Source: Candidatus Hodarchaeota archaeon
GTDB lineage: Archaea > Asgardarchaeota > Heimdallarchaeia > Hodarchaeales > Hodarchaeaceae
Length of the DNA stretch: 52,707 nt
Reading direction: 5' to 3'
Assembly (NCBI GenBank): GCA_016839785.1
Contig: JAEOTQ010000088.1
Span: 1 to 52,707 of the forward strand
Shown: in pieces, positions 16,644-26,134 of the stretch
Layout of the letters: every line of letters begins with the position of its first letter
Position numbering within the stretch: position 1 is the first letter of the stretch
Notes under the pieces: generated by a model
Told to the model about the DNA's origin: nothing
The model's database searches: none
The model's input: the letters and a program-made list of their open reading frames with translations, nothing else
Position numbers and translations under genes: made by a program

Positions 16644-17576
16644 CTAATTCTCTTCCAATATGAGGTTTATGAGGCGTCGAGCATCATTATGGTTTTTAAT
16701 GACAATATTGCCAAATAACGCTTTTATTCCCAACTTTTGGGTAGCTTTTTCAAGATTCTTATCAGATTCATGGAGAATTATCCCATCTAAAAAGTCACGG
16801 AAAAGTTTGCCTACCGCAATCGGTGAAGTTTCATAATTCCATGCATGAAGAAATTTTCCAGTAGGCCCAGAAAGGGCAGCGTTTCCAATAATTGGACTTA
16901 TCGCATATTTTTTGGCATTTGAGGTACGAAGCGCATTACGAATAGGAGAAATTGCCACAATTGGTCCCAAAGAAGAAACTGGATTACTAGGACCAATTAT
17001 TATGTAAACAGCAGATTCTATCTCTTTAATAATCTCGGGGGTTGTTATACTCAGATCACCCTCAAAGAACACATTTAAAACCTCTAACTCCCCCTTGTAT
17101 CGCACCCAATATTCTTGCAGATGTAGAAGTTCATTTTCAGTACGAATCATGGTTCTGATTGGCTGGTCAGCCATTGGTAATACTTTAGACTTGATATTCA
17201 AACGTTTGGTAAGTTTTTTTGTTGCCTCAGTTAATGACATTCCTTGTTCTAATAACCACGTTCGATAAAGACAGAGACCTGCATCTTGATCCCCAAGGTT
17301 GAACCATATATCCTCTTCTAAGAAATCTCGTAACATTCTTACCATATTAAAGGTATCATTATTAATTCCCCACCATTTTGTTACATCTATCAGGTTTGTT
17401 AAGGTAAAGATTATACTATCAATATCTGGAGAGACATAAAGTCCATAATATCGCCAATCATCCCCTGTATTACCAATAATTGTTATATCTTGTGGATCAA
17501 TTAAAGAATTAATACCTTGTAGCAATTTTGGGGTGCCAGTTCCTCCTGATAAGAATACAATCTTTTTTGAGCCCAT
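16644..17576 (-). CDS. cofD: 2-phospho-L-lactate transferase CofD
   Basis: Transfers the phospholactyl (or phosphoenolpyruvyl) group to the deazaflavin Fo to give F420-0 (or its dehydro form). The protein shows VFLSGGTGTPKLLQGIN (residues 8-23), the NTGDDWRYYGLYVSPDID region that binds GDP and Fo, YRTWLLEQG, and the IIIGPSNPVSSLGPIVAI loop, all hallmarks of CofD. Its 310-aa length is normal for the family. It is the promoter-proximal gene of a minus-strand group with the TIM-barrel protein and then cofC. Its start faces the lipoate ligase gene across an 88-base divergent gap. Confidence 0.95.
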   Translation of the reverse strand: MGSKKIVFLSGGTGTPKLLQGINSLIDPQDITIIGNTGDDWRYYGLYVSPDIDSIIFTLTNLIDVTKWWGINNDTFNMVRMLRDFLEEDIWFNLGDQDAGLCLYRTWLLEQGMSLTEATKKLTKRLNIKSKVLPMADQPIRTMIRTENELLHLQEYWVRYKGELEVLNVFFEGDLSITTPEIIKEIESAVYIIIGPSNPVSSLGPIVAISPIRNALRTSNAKKYAISPIIGNAALSGPTGKFLHAWNYETSPIAVGKLFRDFLDGIILHESDKNLEKATQKLGIKALFGNIVIKNHNDARRLINLILEEN

Positions 17577-17664
17577 ATTACCCCACTTATTTCACAAGAT
17601 CCCTACTACATAAATTACTAATCGTATTTAACTAAATTTTCTGAAGTATATTATCCGACCAGTA

Positions 17665-18780
17665 ATGACTAAGTCTAAGCATGAATGGGATTTAATAATT
17701 CTTAAAGAAAATGATAGTCTAAACACACAATTAGTTTGGCATGCTGCTGCTCTAGCTCGTAGTCGTGGGATACAACCTCGTGATCTTATTATTATTGATT
17801 GGCCCACTGATCCTATCGTAGTGTGTGGGTTTCATCAAGTTATTGAGAGAGTGGTTGATATTGATTATTGTAGAAAAAATAATATTCCAATTAGTCGCCG
17901 AGCTTGCGGAGGAGGAGCTGTGCTTTTAGATTCAAATCAACTTTTTTACAATATCATTGCCCATATTGATTCCACATTACTTCCCAGAAATATAAATAAG
18001 TTCTTTGAAAAAACCCTTCACCCCGTGGCTCAAACTTATCGTCATTTCGGAATAAATGCTGAGTACAAACCTGTTAATGACATTCTTGTCAATAATCGTA
18101 AAATTTCGGGAAATGGTGCTGGACTCCTTGAAGATGCTCAAGTGTTAGTTGGAAATTTCATCTTAGACTTTCCTCGTAAAGAGATGGCTCAAATCTTGAA
18201 GGTTCCAAGTGAAAAATTTCGGGATAAGGTAATTAAATCCCTTGAAGCAGGAATAAGCTCATTTAAAGACGAATTAGGTTTTATTCCCCAACGAGATTCA
18301 ATCATTGCAGAATATATCAAGCAGATTGAAACAGCATTTGATATCAGTCTAATAGAAACTCAATTAGAACCAGGGACACTTGAACTAATGGAGGAACTAA
18401 GAGAGACATATCTGACCGATGAATGGCTCTTTCAGGTAAAAGCTCGAGGAGACCAACTTACGAGTAAAGTAAAAATTCATGGATCCTCTCACGTGGTCGA
18501 AGGGATGTACAAATCTAAGGGGGGCTTAATAACCGTCATCTGCGAATTTAATGGTTCTGTTCTTTCAGATATTCTCATCAGTGGTGATTTTTGGATTCTC
18601 CCGGACACAATTCTACCTAAGTTTGAGAGATTTCTTGTAAATTATAATCTAGCCGAAGGAGATCTTTCTGGACGAATAAGTACCTTTTTAGAAGAAAACG
18701 AATGCGAAACACCTGGAACTTCATCCTCTGATCTAGCTCAGGCTATTCAGAACGCATATAGTAAAATATCTAATACATAA
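17665..18780 (+). CDS. lplA: Lipoate-protein ligase A with fused accessory domain
   Basis: Attaches lipoate (or octanoate) to lipoyl domains of oxoacid dehydrogenases or GcvH. The catalytic domain (about residues 1-230) shows VVCGFHQVIERVVDIDYCRK, the lipoyl-binding RRACGGGAVLLDSNQLFYN, and NDILVNNRKISGNGAG, which contains the catalytic Lys. After it comes a second domain (about 240-371) with LTDEWLFQVKARGD, VVEGMYKSKGGLI and a helical tail, equivalent to the accessory domain that is a separate LplB protein in some archaea. The fused form is the usual layout in bacteria such as E. coli. No lipoylated protein is encoded in the window. Confidence 0.9.
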   Translation: MTKSKHEWDLIILKENDSLNTQLVWHAAALARSRGIQPRDLIIIDWPTDPIVVCGFHQVIERVVDIDYCRKNNIPISRRACGGGAVLLDSNQLFYNIIAHIDSTLLPRNINKFFEKTLHPVAQTYRHFGINAEYKPVNDILVNNRKISGNGAGLLEDAQVLVGNFILDFPRKEMAQILKVPSEKFRDKVIKSLEAGISSFKDELGFIPQRDSIIAEYIKQIETAFDISLIETQLEPGTLELMEELRETYLTDEWLFQVKARGDQLTSKVKIHGSSHVVEGMYKSKGGLITVICEFNGSVLSDILISGDFWILPDTILPKFERFLVNYNLAEGDLSGRISTFLEENECETPGTSSSDLAQAIQNAYSKISNT

Positions 18781-18892
18781 CACTCAGTTCCTCCAATCCT
18801 GAATTTCATCCGTTTCTTTAAATAACTAAGCTCCATTTCCAGCAATCATCTATTCTACCCAATTTCTACTTATGATTGAGAGTTAAAATACC

Positions 18893-21772
18893 ATGAAAAT
18901 TTCGAAGGTAAATCCTAATCGCATTGGACATTATTCAGGAAGTGAAAGATTAGAAGATCCGACATTAGAGGAGCCTGATGAGGATACAGAAGAAGTTGCT
19001 TATTACTGGCATAATAATCCTGAATCTAAAGCTATTTTAAGAGAGGAAATGGGTAATAAACTTGAATCTTGGAACAAAGGTATAATAGATAAGTATCCTA
19101 ATTCTGAAATGTCCTTTCATCTAGTAGGACAATCCCATATTGATATCGCATGGTTATGGAGAATAGAACAAACCCGAAAAAAATCTGTTGTCACATTCAA
19201 AAAAGCTGTATACCATTCTAAACAATTTCCTAAAACGTACTGCTTTGCTCTAAGTGAGCCAATTTTACTTGAGTGGATATTAGAAGATGATCCTGAACTA
19301 TTCAAGGATATACAAAAAACTGTTGAGGATGGAGGTATAGAATTAGTGGGAGGATCATATGTTGAGCCTGATTGTATGATGCCCTGTGGTGAAGCGATTA
19401 CTAGAAGTCGGTTATACGGTCAAAGATTCTTTTTCAAGCATTTCAACCGTCTTCCAAAGGTTGAGTGGTTTTTAGACTCATTTGGATATTCAGCGGGCCT
19501 ACCTCAAATTTTAAAGAAAAGCGGAGCGGAATATATTTGGACAACAAAATTATCTTGGAATTTAGAAACTGTTTTTCCATTTTCCAACTTTTTTTGGGAA
19601 GGTGTTGATCAGACTCGGATTCAAACTGGAATCTTTCCTATGAGCTATGACCCTCTGAAAAATTGGGAAAAATTTGAGATCGGTCATCATCCACTTAAAT
19701 CTAATATCTCCTACTTGGGAAACTATGAAAGAGATTATTACGATCTTGCCCAATGGGTGGAAAAGGATGAGATTATTCCCCCCGTTGGATTATTTTTTGG
19801 TATGAGTGATGGAGGCCACGGGCCTACGTCTGAAGAAGTTGCTCGTGCAAATATGTTAATTGAATTAAGTGATAAATTTCATTGGAGTCGAGTAGAATCA
19901 TTCTTCCAGAAAATAAAGCAATGGGAACAACAATTTCCTATTTGGGCGGATGAATTGTATTTAGAAAATCATAGAGGATGTTTTTCTGTTCATGCGGAGG
20001 TTAAAAAGAAGAATCGGGTGTTTGAAAATCAACTTCTCTCTTCAGAAGCCTTGAGTTCGACGATGTCATTGCTACGGAATGAAAAAAATCAAAAAATCAC
20101 AGAAATTCTCGAAAAGACCTGGAAAACTGTTCTAAAAAATCAATTTCATGATATTCTTCCTGGAACCTCGATACCTGAAGTCTACGATGATATTTATGAG
20201 GATTGGGAAGAATGTTGCCAGAATATTAAGCTCATCAAGGATGAGATTAGCACGAAGATAAATGGCCCTTCAGAAAAATGCCAGTTTGTCATGTGGAATC
20301 CTCTGTCCTGGGAGAGAACGGCAAAAGTATTTATTCCTGTGAATGCAGTAAACAATAATATCAAGTTAGATGATGAAGGACGTCCTCCATTTGCAGAACT
20401 GACATATTTTAATCCATCCGAAAATACTATTTTAGCACAACCTGTCTCAGCAGAACCAAAAGAATGGCTTGACGCACGTCCCGCGGGTTGGTGGACAATT
20501 ATCCAACTTTCAGCCACAAGCCTTACTCCTGCATATATTTCTTTGAATGTAAAGATGAGCTCTAATAAAGAAATACACTCCGAACCATTAGTACTGGATA
20601 ATGACATAGTTAGTATTAAACTTGATTCCAAAACGGGAGGCCTCCTTTCTCTAACAAATTCCTCCATTCTAGAGAGAAAAAATTTGCTGAAGGGATCGAA
20701 TAATAACTTAACACAGGCTTATAAAGATATATCCGAGGATTGGCCTGCTTGGAATCTCACCCCTGAATATTGGAACCATTCACTTGAATTATCAAATTCG
20801 CAAGATGTACAAATTACACTTCGTGATAAGGGGCCAGTTTTTGCATCAATTGAGGTACAGAGAACTTTAGGAAAGCTAAAAAACCCAGTATTGCAACGAT
20901 ACACTCTTTTTAAGGGTCGTTCTGAAATTTATCTTGACTATATTGCTAATTGGAAACAACCTTTAGTCATGCTAAAAGTGGGGATACATACTGCTACTAA
21001 TGCAACACATTGTACGACCGATGTGATGTTCGGGGCCATTGAACAAAGTACAGATCCAAAAACCCCTGCGGATAAAGCACGGTTTGAAAAAATTTGTCAC
21101 AAATTTTATGATCTGAGTACACCCACAAATGAATGGGGAATTGCTACACTAAGTCAAGATAAGTATGCATTTAGTGTCAACAAGGGGTCCAGCTCCCTTA
21201 CAATGTTACGTACCCCACCGTACTTCCCCGCTTCACCAGAAGCATGGGTTCATGAGGAAAGAGCCATACGAAAAGAGAAATACGGAACAGAAGTACCAGA
21301 ATATTCAGGCCTTGGCCCACTTCGAAGTACATACGCTTATCTTCCACACAAGGGAGGTTCACTGCGATTACATAATGAAAAACCGAATCCTCTTGTTCGA
21401 CGAGCTGCAGAAGAGTTTAATCAACCTGTGCAAATATTGACACTGACAACTGTCCAAAACGTAAATAAAATTAAGGTTGATGGACAGCCACTAATTAAAA
21501 TTGAATCGGATTTTGCAATGCTCTCTGCTCTGAAGATGAATGAATGGAAAACAAATGATAATATAATAATCAGAGTAATAGAAATGCTAGGAGTCGGAGG
21601 AAAAGTTGAAATAGAATTAAATCCACTTATTCAAAGTAATATTATCTCTATTCAAGAAGTAGACTTACTTGAAAGACCTATGTCAGAAACACCAATAGAG
21701 AATAAACAAACAGGCTTTGCAATTACCTTAATCCCATTTGAAGCAAAAACTATTGAGTTAGTTATAGATTAA
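18893..21772 (+). CDS. Alpha-mannosidase, glycoside hydrolase family 38
   Basis: Removes alpha-linked mannose from oligosaccharides. The 959-aa protein has the GH38 zinc and catalytic residues: GQSHIDIAWLWR (His82 and Asp84), WFLDSFGYSAGLPQILK with the nucleophile Asp195, and QFHDILPGTSIPEVYDD, whose His is the fourth zinc ligand. GGSYVEPDCMMPCGEAITRS is the conserved segment between them. A C-terminal beta-rich half follows, as in all GH38 enzymes. There is no signal peptide, so the enzyme is cytosolic. It lies beside a GH130 phosphorylase and a GH2 beta-mannosidase, which suggests stepwise breakdown of mannose-containing glycans inside the cell. Confidence 0.95.
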   Translation: MKISKVNPNRIGHYSGSERLEDPTLEEPDEDTEEVAYYWHNNPESKAILREEMGNKLESWNKGIIDKYPNSEMSFHLVGQSHIDIAWLWRIEQTRKKSVVTFKKAVYHSKQFPKTYCFALSEPILLEWILEDDPELFKDIQKTVEDGGIELVGGSYVEPDCMMPCGEAITRSRLYGQRFFFKHFNRLPKVEWFLDSFGYSAGLPQILKKSGAEYIWTTKLSWNLETVFPFSNFFWEGVDQTRIQTGIFPMSYDPLKNWEKFEIGHHPLKSNISYLGNYERDYYDLAQWVEKDEIIPPVGLFFGMSDGGHGPTSEEVARANMLIELSDKFHWSRVESFFQKIKQWEQQFPIWADELYLENHRGCFSVHAEVKKKNRVFENQLLSSEALSSTMSLLRNEKNQKITEILEKTWKTVLKNQFHDILPGTSIPEVYDDIYEDWEECCQNIKLIKDEISTKINGPSEKCQFVMWNPLSWERTAKVFIPVNAVNNNIKLDDEGRPPFAELTYFNPSENTILAQPVSAEPKEWLDARPAGWWTIIQLSATSLTPAYISLNVKMSSNKEIHSEPLVLDNDIVSIKLDSKTGGLLSLTNSSILERKNLLKGSNNNLTQAYKDISEDWPAWNLTPEYWNHSLELSNSQDVQITLRDKGPVFASIEVQRTLGKLKNPVLQRYTLFKGRSEIYLDYIANWKQPLVMLKVGIHTATNATHCTTDVMFGAIEQSTDPKTPADKARFEKICHKFYDLSTPTNEWGIATLSQDKYAFSVNKGSSSLTMLRTPPYFPASPEAWVHEERAIRKEKYGTEVPEYSGLGPLRSTYAYLPHKGGSLRLHNEKPNPLVRRAAEEFNQPVQILTLTTVQNVNKIKVDGQPLIKIESDFAMLSALKMNEWKTNDNIIIRVIEMLGVGGKVEIELNPLIQSNIISIQEVDLLERPMSETPIENKQTGFAITLIPFEAKTIELVID

Positions 21773-21835
21773 GGATTATGATAAACAATGCTCCTTCAAT
21801 TTTTCGAGGGAGTAAGTATCGCGATTGGATTCCTT

Positions 21836-22045
21836 TCATTCTTTAAGGGATATTATGGTTGTTTTTGCTCTTTTATCCTCAGTGACCATCATTTTTTCCT
21901 TTAAAACGTTCAAAGCTTGAAAAAAATATAGATTTGCTAATCTAGACTCTTTCTTGAGGGCCAATAATGTCATAGAATCGTTATTTTTTCTCAAAACATT
22001 GATAATAATGTCTTGATTTTCAGAAAGCGTTTGACCTGTTGCCAT
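21836..22045 (-). CDS. Small winged-helix-like DNA-binding protein
   Basis: A 69-aa protein with a predicted helix-turn-helix layout: a first helix (ENQDIIINVLRKN), a short turn, LLALKKESRLANLYFFQALNVLKEK as helices 2-3, and a beta-wing MVTEDKRAKTTIISL. It has the size of a bare winged-helix domain. It is encoded immediately upstream on the minus strand order after the GH130 gene (33 bases between them) and faces the alpha-mannosidase gene, so it may regulate the mannoside genes; that role is inferred. Confidence 0.55.
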   Translation of the reverse strand: MATGQTLSENQDIIINVLRKNNDSMTLLALKKESRLANLYFFQALNVLKEKMMVTEDKRAKTTIISLKE

Positions 22046-22078
22046 AACACATTCACCAATTATAAGGTTGATGAAGTC

Positions 22079-22975
22079 CTAGAGTGCTTGCATTAACTTC
22101 GACTTGTCAATAGTGGCAACGCCAATTACTTTATCTGCACCACCATAATATACAAAATACTTGTTTTCCTTTTCTACTACACCGCAGGTGAAACAAACGT
22201 TTGGAACATCTCCATGAATCTCATAATCTTCTTCTGGAATCATAATTGGGTCTTCAATTCTCGAAATTATTTTACTAGGCTCATCTAAATCTAATAACAT
22301 CGCTCCTAGACTATAATGGAGATTCTTATCTACCCCATGATAAAATTCTAACCAACCTTCGTCAGTCTTGATCGGTGGAGCCCCAGCTCCAACTTTGAAA
22401 TCTTGCCAGCTATTCTCAATAGGTGCAAAGAATTTGGTGTGATCAGTCCAATTTTTTAAATCTTTGGAATAAGCTATCCACATGTCAGGTTCAGGAGCAC
22501 GATGCATCAAGACATATCTTCCATTAATTTTTTCAGGAAAGAGGACTCCATCCTTGTCTCTATATTCGTTAATTATAGTTCCATGCCTTTCAAACTTCTT
22601 AAAATCCAGAGTAGATGCGACTCCGATATGAAATTCAACATCCCCTGCAGGAATGAGTGTTTTGACTGCAGTATAGGTAATATAGTATTTATCATCTAAA
22701 AATGTTATGCGTGGATCTTCAATCCCAAATTTCTCATACTCAGCCTCAGGAACCATAATTGGATCTGCAAATTGCTCAAAATTATACCCATCTTTACTCA
22801 GAGCCAGTCCGAATGTTGAGATATATGTGTCATAATTCCCAATGGCACGATAAAGTAAAAGTACTTGTTCATTATATATAGTTGCAGCACAATTGAATAC
22901 TCCTCCTTTTTCCCAATCGTGATTATCATTCGGTACAATAATAGGATTTTTAGAATATCTTGTTAGAGAAACCAT
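22079..22975 (-). CDS. GH130 beta-mannoside phosphorylase
   Basis: Phosphorolyses beta-1,4-linked mannosides to mannose-1-phosphate. The 298-aa five-bladed propeller protein opens with TRYSKNPIIVPNDNHDWEKG, then FNCAATIYNEQVLLLYRA, and carries the family signature FGIEDPRITFLDDKYYITYT (residues 83-102), where the Asp-Pro-Arg and nearby residues form the active site. Later landmarks are GKYVLMHR-like GRYVLMHRAPEPDMW and GAGAPPIKTDEGWLEFYHG. No signal peptide. The product mannose-1-phosphate could directly feed ManC. The precise acceptor (mannose, GlcNAc or glucose) cannot be read from sequence. It is transcribed away from the beta-mannosidase gene's start, on the same strand. Confidence 0.92.
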   Translation of the reverse strand: MVSLTRYSKNPIIVPNDNHDWEKGGVFNCAATIYNEQVLLLYRAIGNYDTYISTFGLALSKDGYNFEQFADPIMVPEAEYEKFGIEDPRITFLDDKYYITYTAVKTLIPAGDVEFHIGVASTLDFKKFERHGTIINEYRDKDGVLFPEKINGRYVLMHRAPEPDMWIAYSKDLKNWTDHTKFFAPIENSWQDFKVGAGAPPIKTDEGWLEFYHGVDKNLHYSLGAMLLDLDEPSKIISRIEDPIMIPEEDYEIHGDVPNVCFTCGVVEKENKYFVYYGGADKVIGVATIDKSKLMQAL

Positions 22976-23103
22976 AATTTTCTACCTTTTATTTATGAAT
23001 TTGTGATCAAAAAATCAACCAAAGCCAGGATGATATGAAGAGATTAAGTCTTGACCTAAATTAGATAAAAATCTTCATTTTTTTGAGGTATTTCTTGTTA
23101 TTA

Positions 23104-25551
23104 TTAACTTATTCTGTTGTCTGTCCAAGAGCTGAAAAAATTTGAATTTTCTTCTGGTAGGTTCTCAACTTTTACAGTGTAAGACTCATTGGGTAATAAA
23201 TTGAAACAATTATCCTGGGGATGTAGATCCCATGATATTGACACTAAGAATGTGAAAACATTAGAAATGAATGTTATAGTACTCTCATCAGTATTCACTT
23301 GAAATTTAACTTCAGGTTTATCTAATCTGAGATTTACAGGATCAGTAAGAAAGATATAATTCCTGTATTTACCCTTACTAGATTTAAAGTCAAGGACAAT
23401 AATATTATCTTCGATATTACCATTAAATGGAAATTTAATCATTTTGATATTATTAGGTTCAATAAATAGTTCATCATTTATATAATGATTTATTTTTCCA
23501 GGTAATACTATTCTAGAGACACTTAACGTTCCTACTATCGACTTTAAAGTATCATTTACTATAACGATTTTCTTTTCATTCTTATTATATGTAATTAATA
23601 ATGGAGAGTATGCATTTTTCGTGTACCAATATGCAACCTTAGGTATATCATAGTAATCAACTAATGACCAACAGATAGTTGGCCATGGTTCATTAAATTG
23701 CCATATCAATGATCCACTAGTGTTAAACTTTTGTGACCTCCAAAATTCAATAGCAAATTTCATTGCAAATGCTTGAGCTGTCTGTGAAAAAAGAATCCAC
23801 TCATTAATGTCTTTAGGGGTACCAAATTTTTCCATGTTAACATTTATCTTATCTAAAACACAATTATGAAATTTCCATGTTTCATTTGGACTGCTTTGAG
23901 TAGATTCATTAAATATCTTCGAAATAGTGTAATTTGAAGGCAAGCTCTGAATACCAAATTCGGATACAAATTTTGATTTAAATTTTCCATAGTGATCGTA
24001 AGTAGGGGGTTTTAAATTAGGTTGGTTCACCCCATGCCATACTTCCCAATTATGAGAATTCCCTTCATCTTGGGAGTTGGGATCGAACGTGTAGTCATTT
24101 TCAGATGATGGACTCCAAGGGCTAGACCTCCAAAATGGCCGAGATGGGTCTAAGTTTGAACAGAGCCTTCTCTTCAATGAATGTAACTTATCTCCAATTT
24201 TTTTCTCCTTTCTCTCTGCGATTGATATTTTTTGATAGTCAATCCACTCATTTTCATTATTTCCACACCATAAAACTATCGAAGGATGGTTTCTTAACCT
24301 TAAAATTATTTGTTGAATCTCTAATTCAACCAAAGCCAAATAATCTTCTGTTTCAGGATAGATACTACAGGCGAATTGAAAATCATGCCAGATCATTATT
24401 CCTAAACTATCACATAGTTCATAGAAGATGTTTCTTTCAACTACTCCACCGCCCCAAATCCTGAGCATATTGAAATTGGCATTTTTTGCCATATGTAGTA
24501 ATTTTAAGTATTTACCATCCTCGCTGAAATTGAGTAAAGCATCTGTTGGAACCCAATTTGCTCCCTTCGCGAAAATCATTTGATGATTTATCTCAAAGGT
24601 AAATCTATTTTCCTTTCCCTGATTTAATGCTAATTTGACAACTCTGATCCCAAATAGTAACTCTCGATGGACGTTTTCTCTTTTAATTGTAAGTTTTAAG
24701 CGGTACAAAGGTTGTTGTCCATACCCATTTGGCCACCACAGTTTTGGAGAGTCGATTACAAGTTTAGTCTCAAACTTATTATCTCCTTTTCTGATCAAAT
24801 ATGTAGATTCATCACTATAACAAATTTCATTATTATTGGTATCAAATATTTGTACTAAAAAGATGCTTTCTTTCGTCACTTCACTTTTAACTCCCCATTC
24901 TAAAAATTGCAAACATTTTTCTTTTTGGATATCCAAAGTATAAGTGAAGATATCCGAAATTTCAATTATTTCTTTTCTTGCAAGAATAACACTTCCTATA
25001 CCTTTTGTAAGAGACCTGGGGGCGAAATCCCATCCATAATTGTAGGTTGGCTTTCTGAAAATGACTCTTTCATTGAAAGGTTCCTCATACTCTGAGTTTA
25101 GAAATGCTGGAATAGGGGGATAAATAATAACAAAGATTTGATTAACTCCTTTTTTCAAATACTGTGAGGGAAGATCAACATTAATAATCATGTGTGCACA
25201 TTTTGTTTGTTTAATCAGGTGCCCATTAATGTAAATATCACCCACTGTATCGATAAAGTCGAATAATAGGATGTTTCTATCATCACATTGTTCAATGTGT
25301 ACTTCAGACAATAAAACAAGTGACTTATTTTCATATTTTAGGAATTTATTCATGTTCTTCTCATAATACGGATCTAGTCCCTCGCTTCTTACAATATTCG
25401 ATTGTAAAGTTCCTGGAACAATAAATTCAGATAGTTTATAGGGGTAAGAGGAAATTTTGGTTTCTTTTGTCATTAACCTTAAAATATTCTCTTTCTGGGT
25501 TCTATCTATTATGAAATATTGCCAATCTGAAATTTTTGTTCGATTTTGCAT
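23104..25551 (-). CDS. Beta-mannosidase, glycoside hydrolase family 2
   Basis: An 815-aa enzyme with the GH2 domain order: sugar-binding jelly roll (about 1-195, containing FRKPTYNYGWDFAPRSLTKG, characteristic of beta-mannosidases), immunoglobulin-like domain ending in PKLWWPNGYGQQPLYRL, and a TIM barrel. The acid/base Glu lies in LWCGNNENEW (Glu433/435) and the nucleophile is Glu531 in FVSEFGIQSLPS. The barrel also has the strand NMLRIWGGGVVERNIFYELC. There is no secretion signal, so hydrolysis of beta-mannosides is cytosolic. With the neighbouring GH130 and GH38 enzymes it could dismantle the Man-GlcNAc core of N-glycan-like oligosaccharides. Confidence 0.93.
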   Translation of the reverse strand: MQNRTKISDWQYFIIDRTQKENILRLMTKETKISSYPYKLSEFIVPGTLQSNIVRSEGLDPYYEKNMNKFLKYENKSLVLLSEVHIEQCDDRNILLFDFIDTVGDIYINGHLIKQTKCAHMIINVDLPSQYLKKGVNQIFVIIYPPIPAFLNSEYEEPFNERVIFRKPTYNYGWDFAPRSLTKGIGSVILARKEIIEISDIFTYTLDIQKEKCLQFLEWGVKSEVTKESIFLVQIFDTNNNEICYSDESTYLIRKGDNKFETKLVIDSPKLWWPNGYGQQPLYRLKLTIKRENVHRELLFGIRVVKLALNQGKENRFTFEINHQMIFAKGANWVPTDALLNFSEDGKYLKLLHMAKNANFNMLRIWGGGVVERNIFYELCDSLGIMIWHDFQFACSIYPETEDYLALVELEIQQIILRLRNHPSIVLWCGNNENEWIDYQKISIAERKEKKIGDKLHSLKRRLCSNLDPSRPFWRSSPWSPSSENDYTFDPNSQDEGNSHNWEVWHGVNQPNLKPPTYDHYGKFKSKFVSEFGIQSLPSNYTISKIFNESTQSSPNETWKFHNCVLDKINVNMEKFGTPKDINEWILFSQTAQAFAMKFAIEFWRSQKFNTSGSLIWQFNEPWPTICWSLVDYYDIPKVAYWYTKNAYSPLLITYNKNEKKIVIVNDTLKSIVGTLSVSRIVLPGKINHYINDELFIEPNNIKMIKFPFNGNIEDNIIVLDFKSSKGKYRNYIFLTDPVNLRLDKPEVKFQVNTDESTITFISNVFTFLVSISWDLHPQDNCFNLLPNESYTVKVENLPEENSNFFSSWTDNRIS

Positions 25552-25647
25552 AGGAAATTTACAAACTGCTTATTAATTATTAATTTGCTGGTTTGTACAA
25601 TACTAATTGAAGATTATTTTTCGATAATTTCCGTTGAGTGATAATTT

Positions 25648-26112
25648 ATGCCATCATCCAAAAAATCAACTCTCGTAAAAGAAGGTAAATTAGAAAAAAA
25701 AGCTCTTCACGTCACTAAAGAGGAATTTTTTTCATTAAAACCTATTCAAAGCACATTCATAACTATTTTAAAGGAGAAAGATGATCAATTATTGTTGGAA
25801 CTTAACATAACAAAATTTAAGAAAAAATCTTTAAGAAAAAGATTAATCCCATCACCAAATTATAAGAAAATCCAATTAGACAAACTAGGAAAATTTACAT
25901 TCGAATTATGTGATGGTAATAACACAGTTAAACAAATCATTAAAAAATTTCAAGAAACGTTTAAATTAACGTTAACTGAGACAGAAACTGCTGTAACAAA
26001 ATATCTGACAATTCTTAATGCCCGACACTTAATCGGGTGGCAAATTCCTCAAGAGATGATGGAAAAAACAAACTTGAAAGAAAAAAGTGTTGAGGAGATA
26101 TCTCTAGATTAA
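25648..26112 (+). CDS. PqqD-domain (RiPP recognition element-like) protein
   Basis: A 154-aa basic protein. Its second half (about residues 65-135) has the PqqD pattern: LIPSPNYKKIQLDKLGKFTF, ELCDGNNTVKQIIKKFQE, and a final helix TETAVTKYLTILNARHLI. PqqD domains bind precursor peptides and present them to radical SAM enzymes, but no radical SAM gene or obvious precursor peptide is nearby. Stand-alone PqqD-like domains of unknown role are also common in archaea. The N-terminal 60 residues are highly charged. It converges on the uncharacterised gene at 26135-27091 with 22 bases between them. Confidence 0.65.
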   Translation: MPSSKKSTLVKEGKLEKKALHVTKEEFFSLKPIQSTFITILKEKDDQLLLELNITKFKKKSLRKRLIPSPNYKKIQLDKLGKFTFELCDGNNTVKQIIKKFQETFKLTLTETETAVTKYLTILNARHLIGWQIPQEMMEKTNLKEKSVEEISLD

Positions 26113-26134
26113 CACGCAGCATTTCCTTTTTATA

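Noticed and set aside
20194..20667. 157-codon frame antisense to the GH38 gene
   Set aside because: Shadow of a strongly conserved enzyme gene; no start signal or domain.
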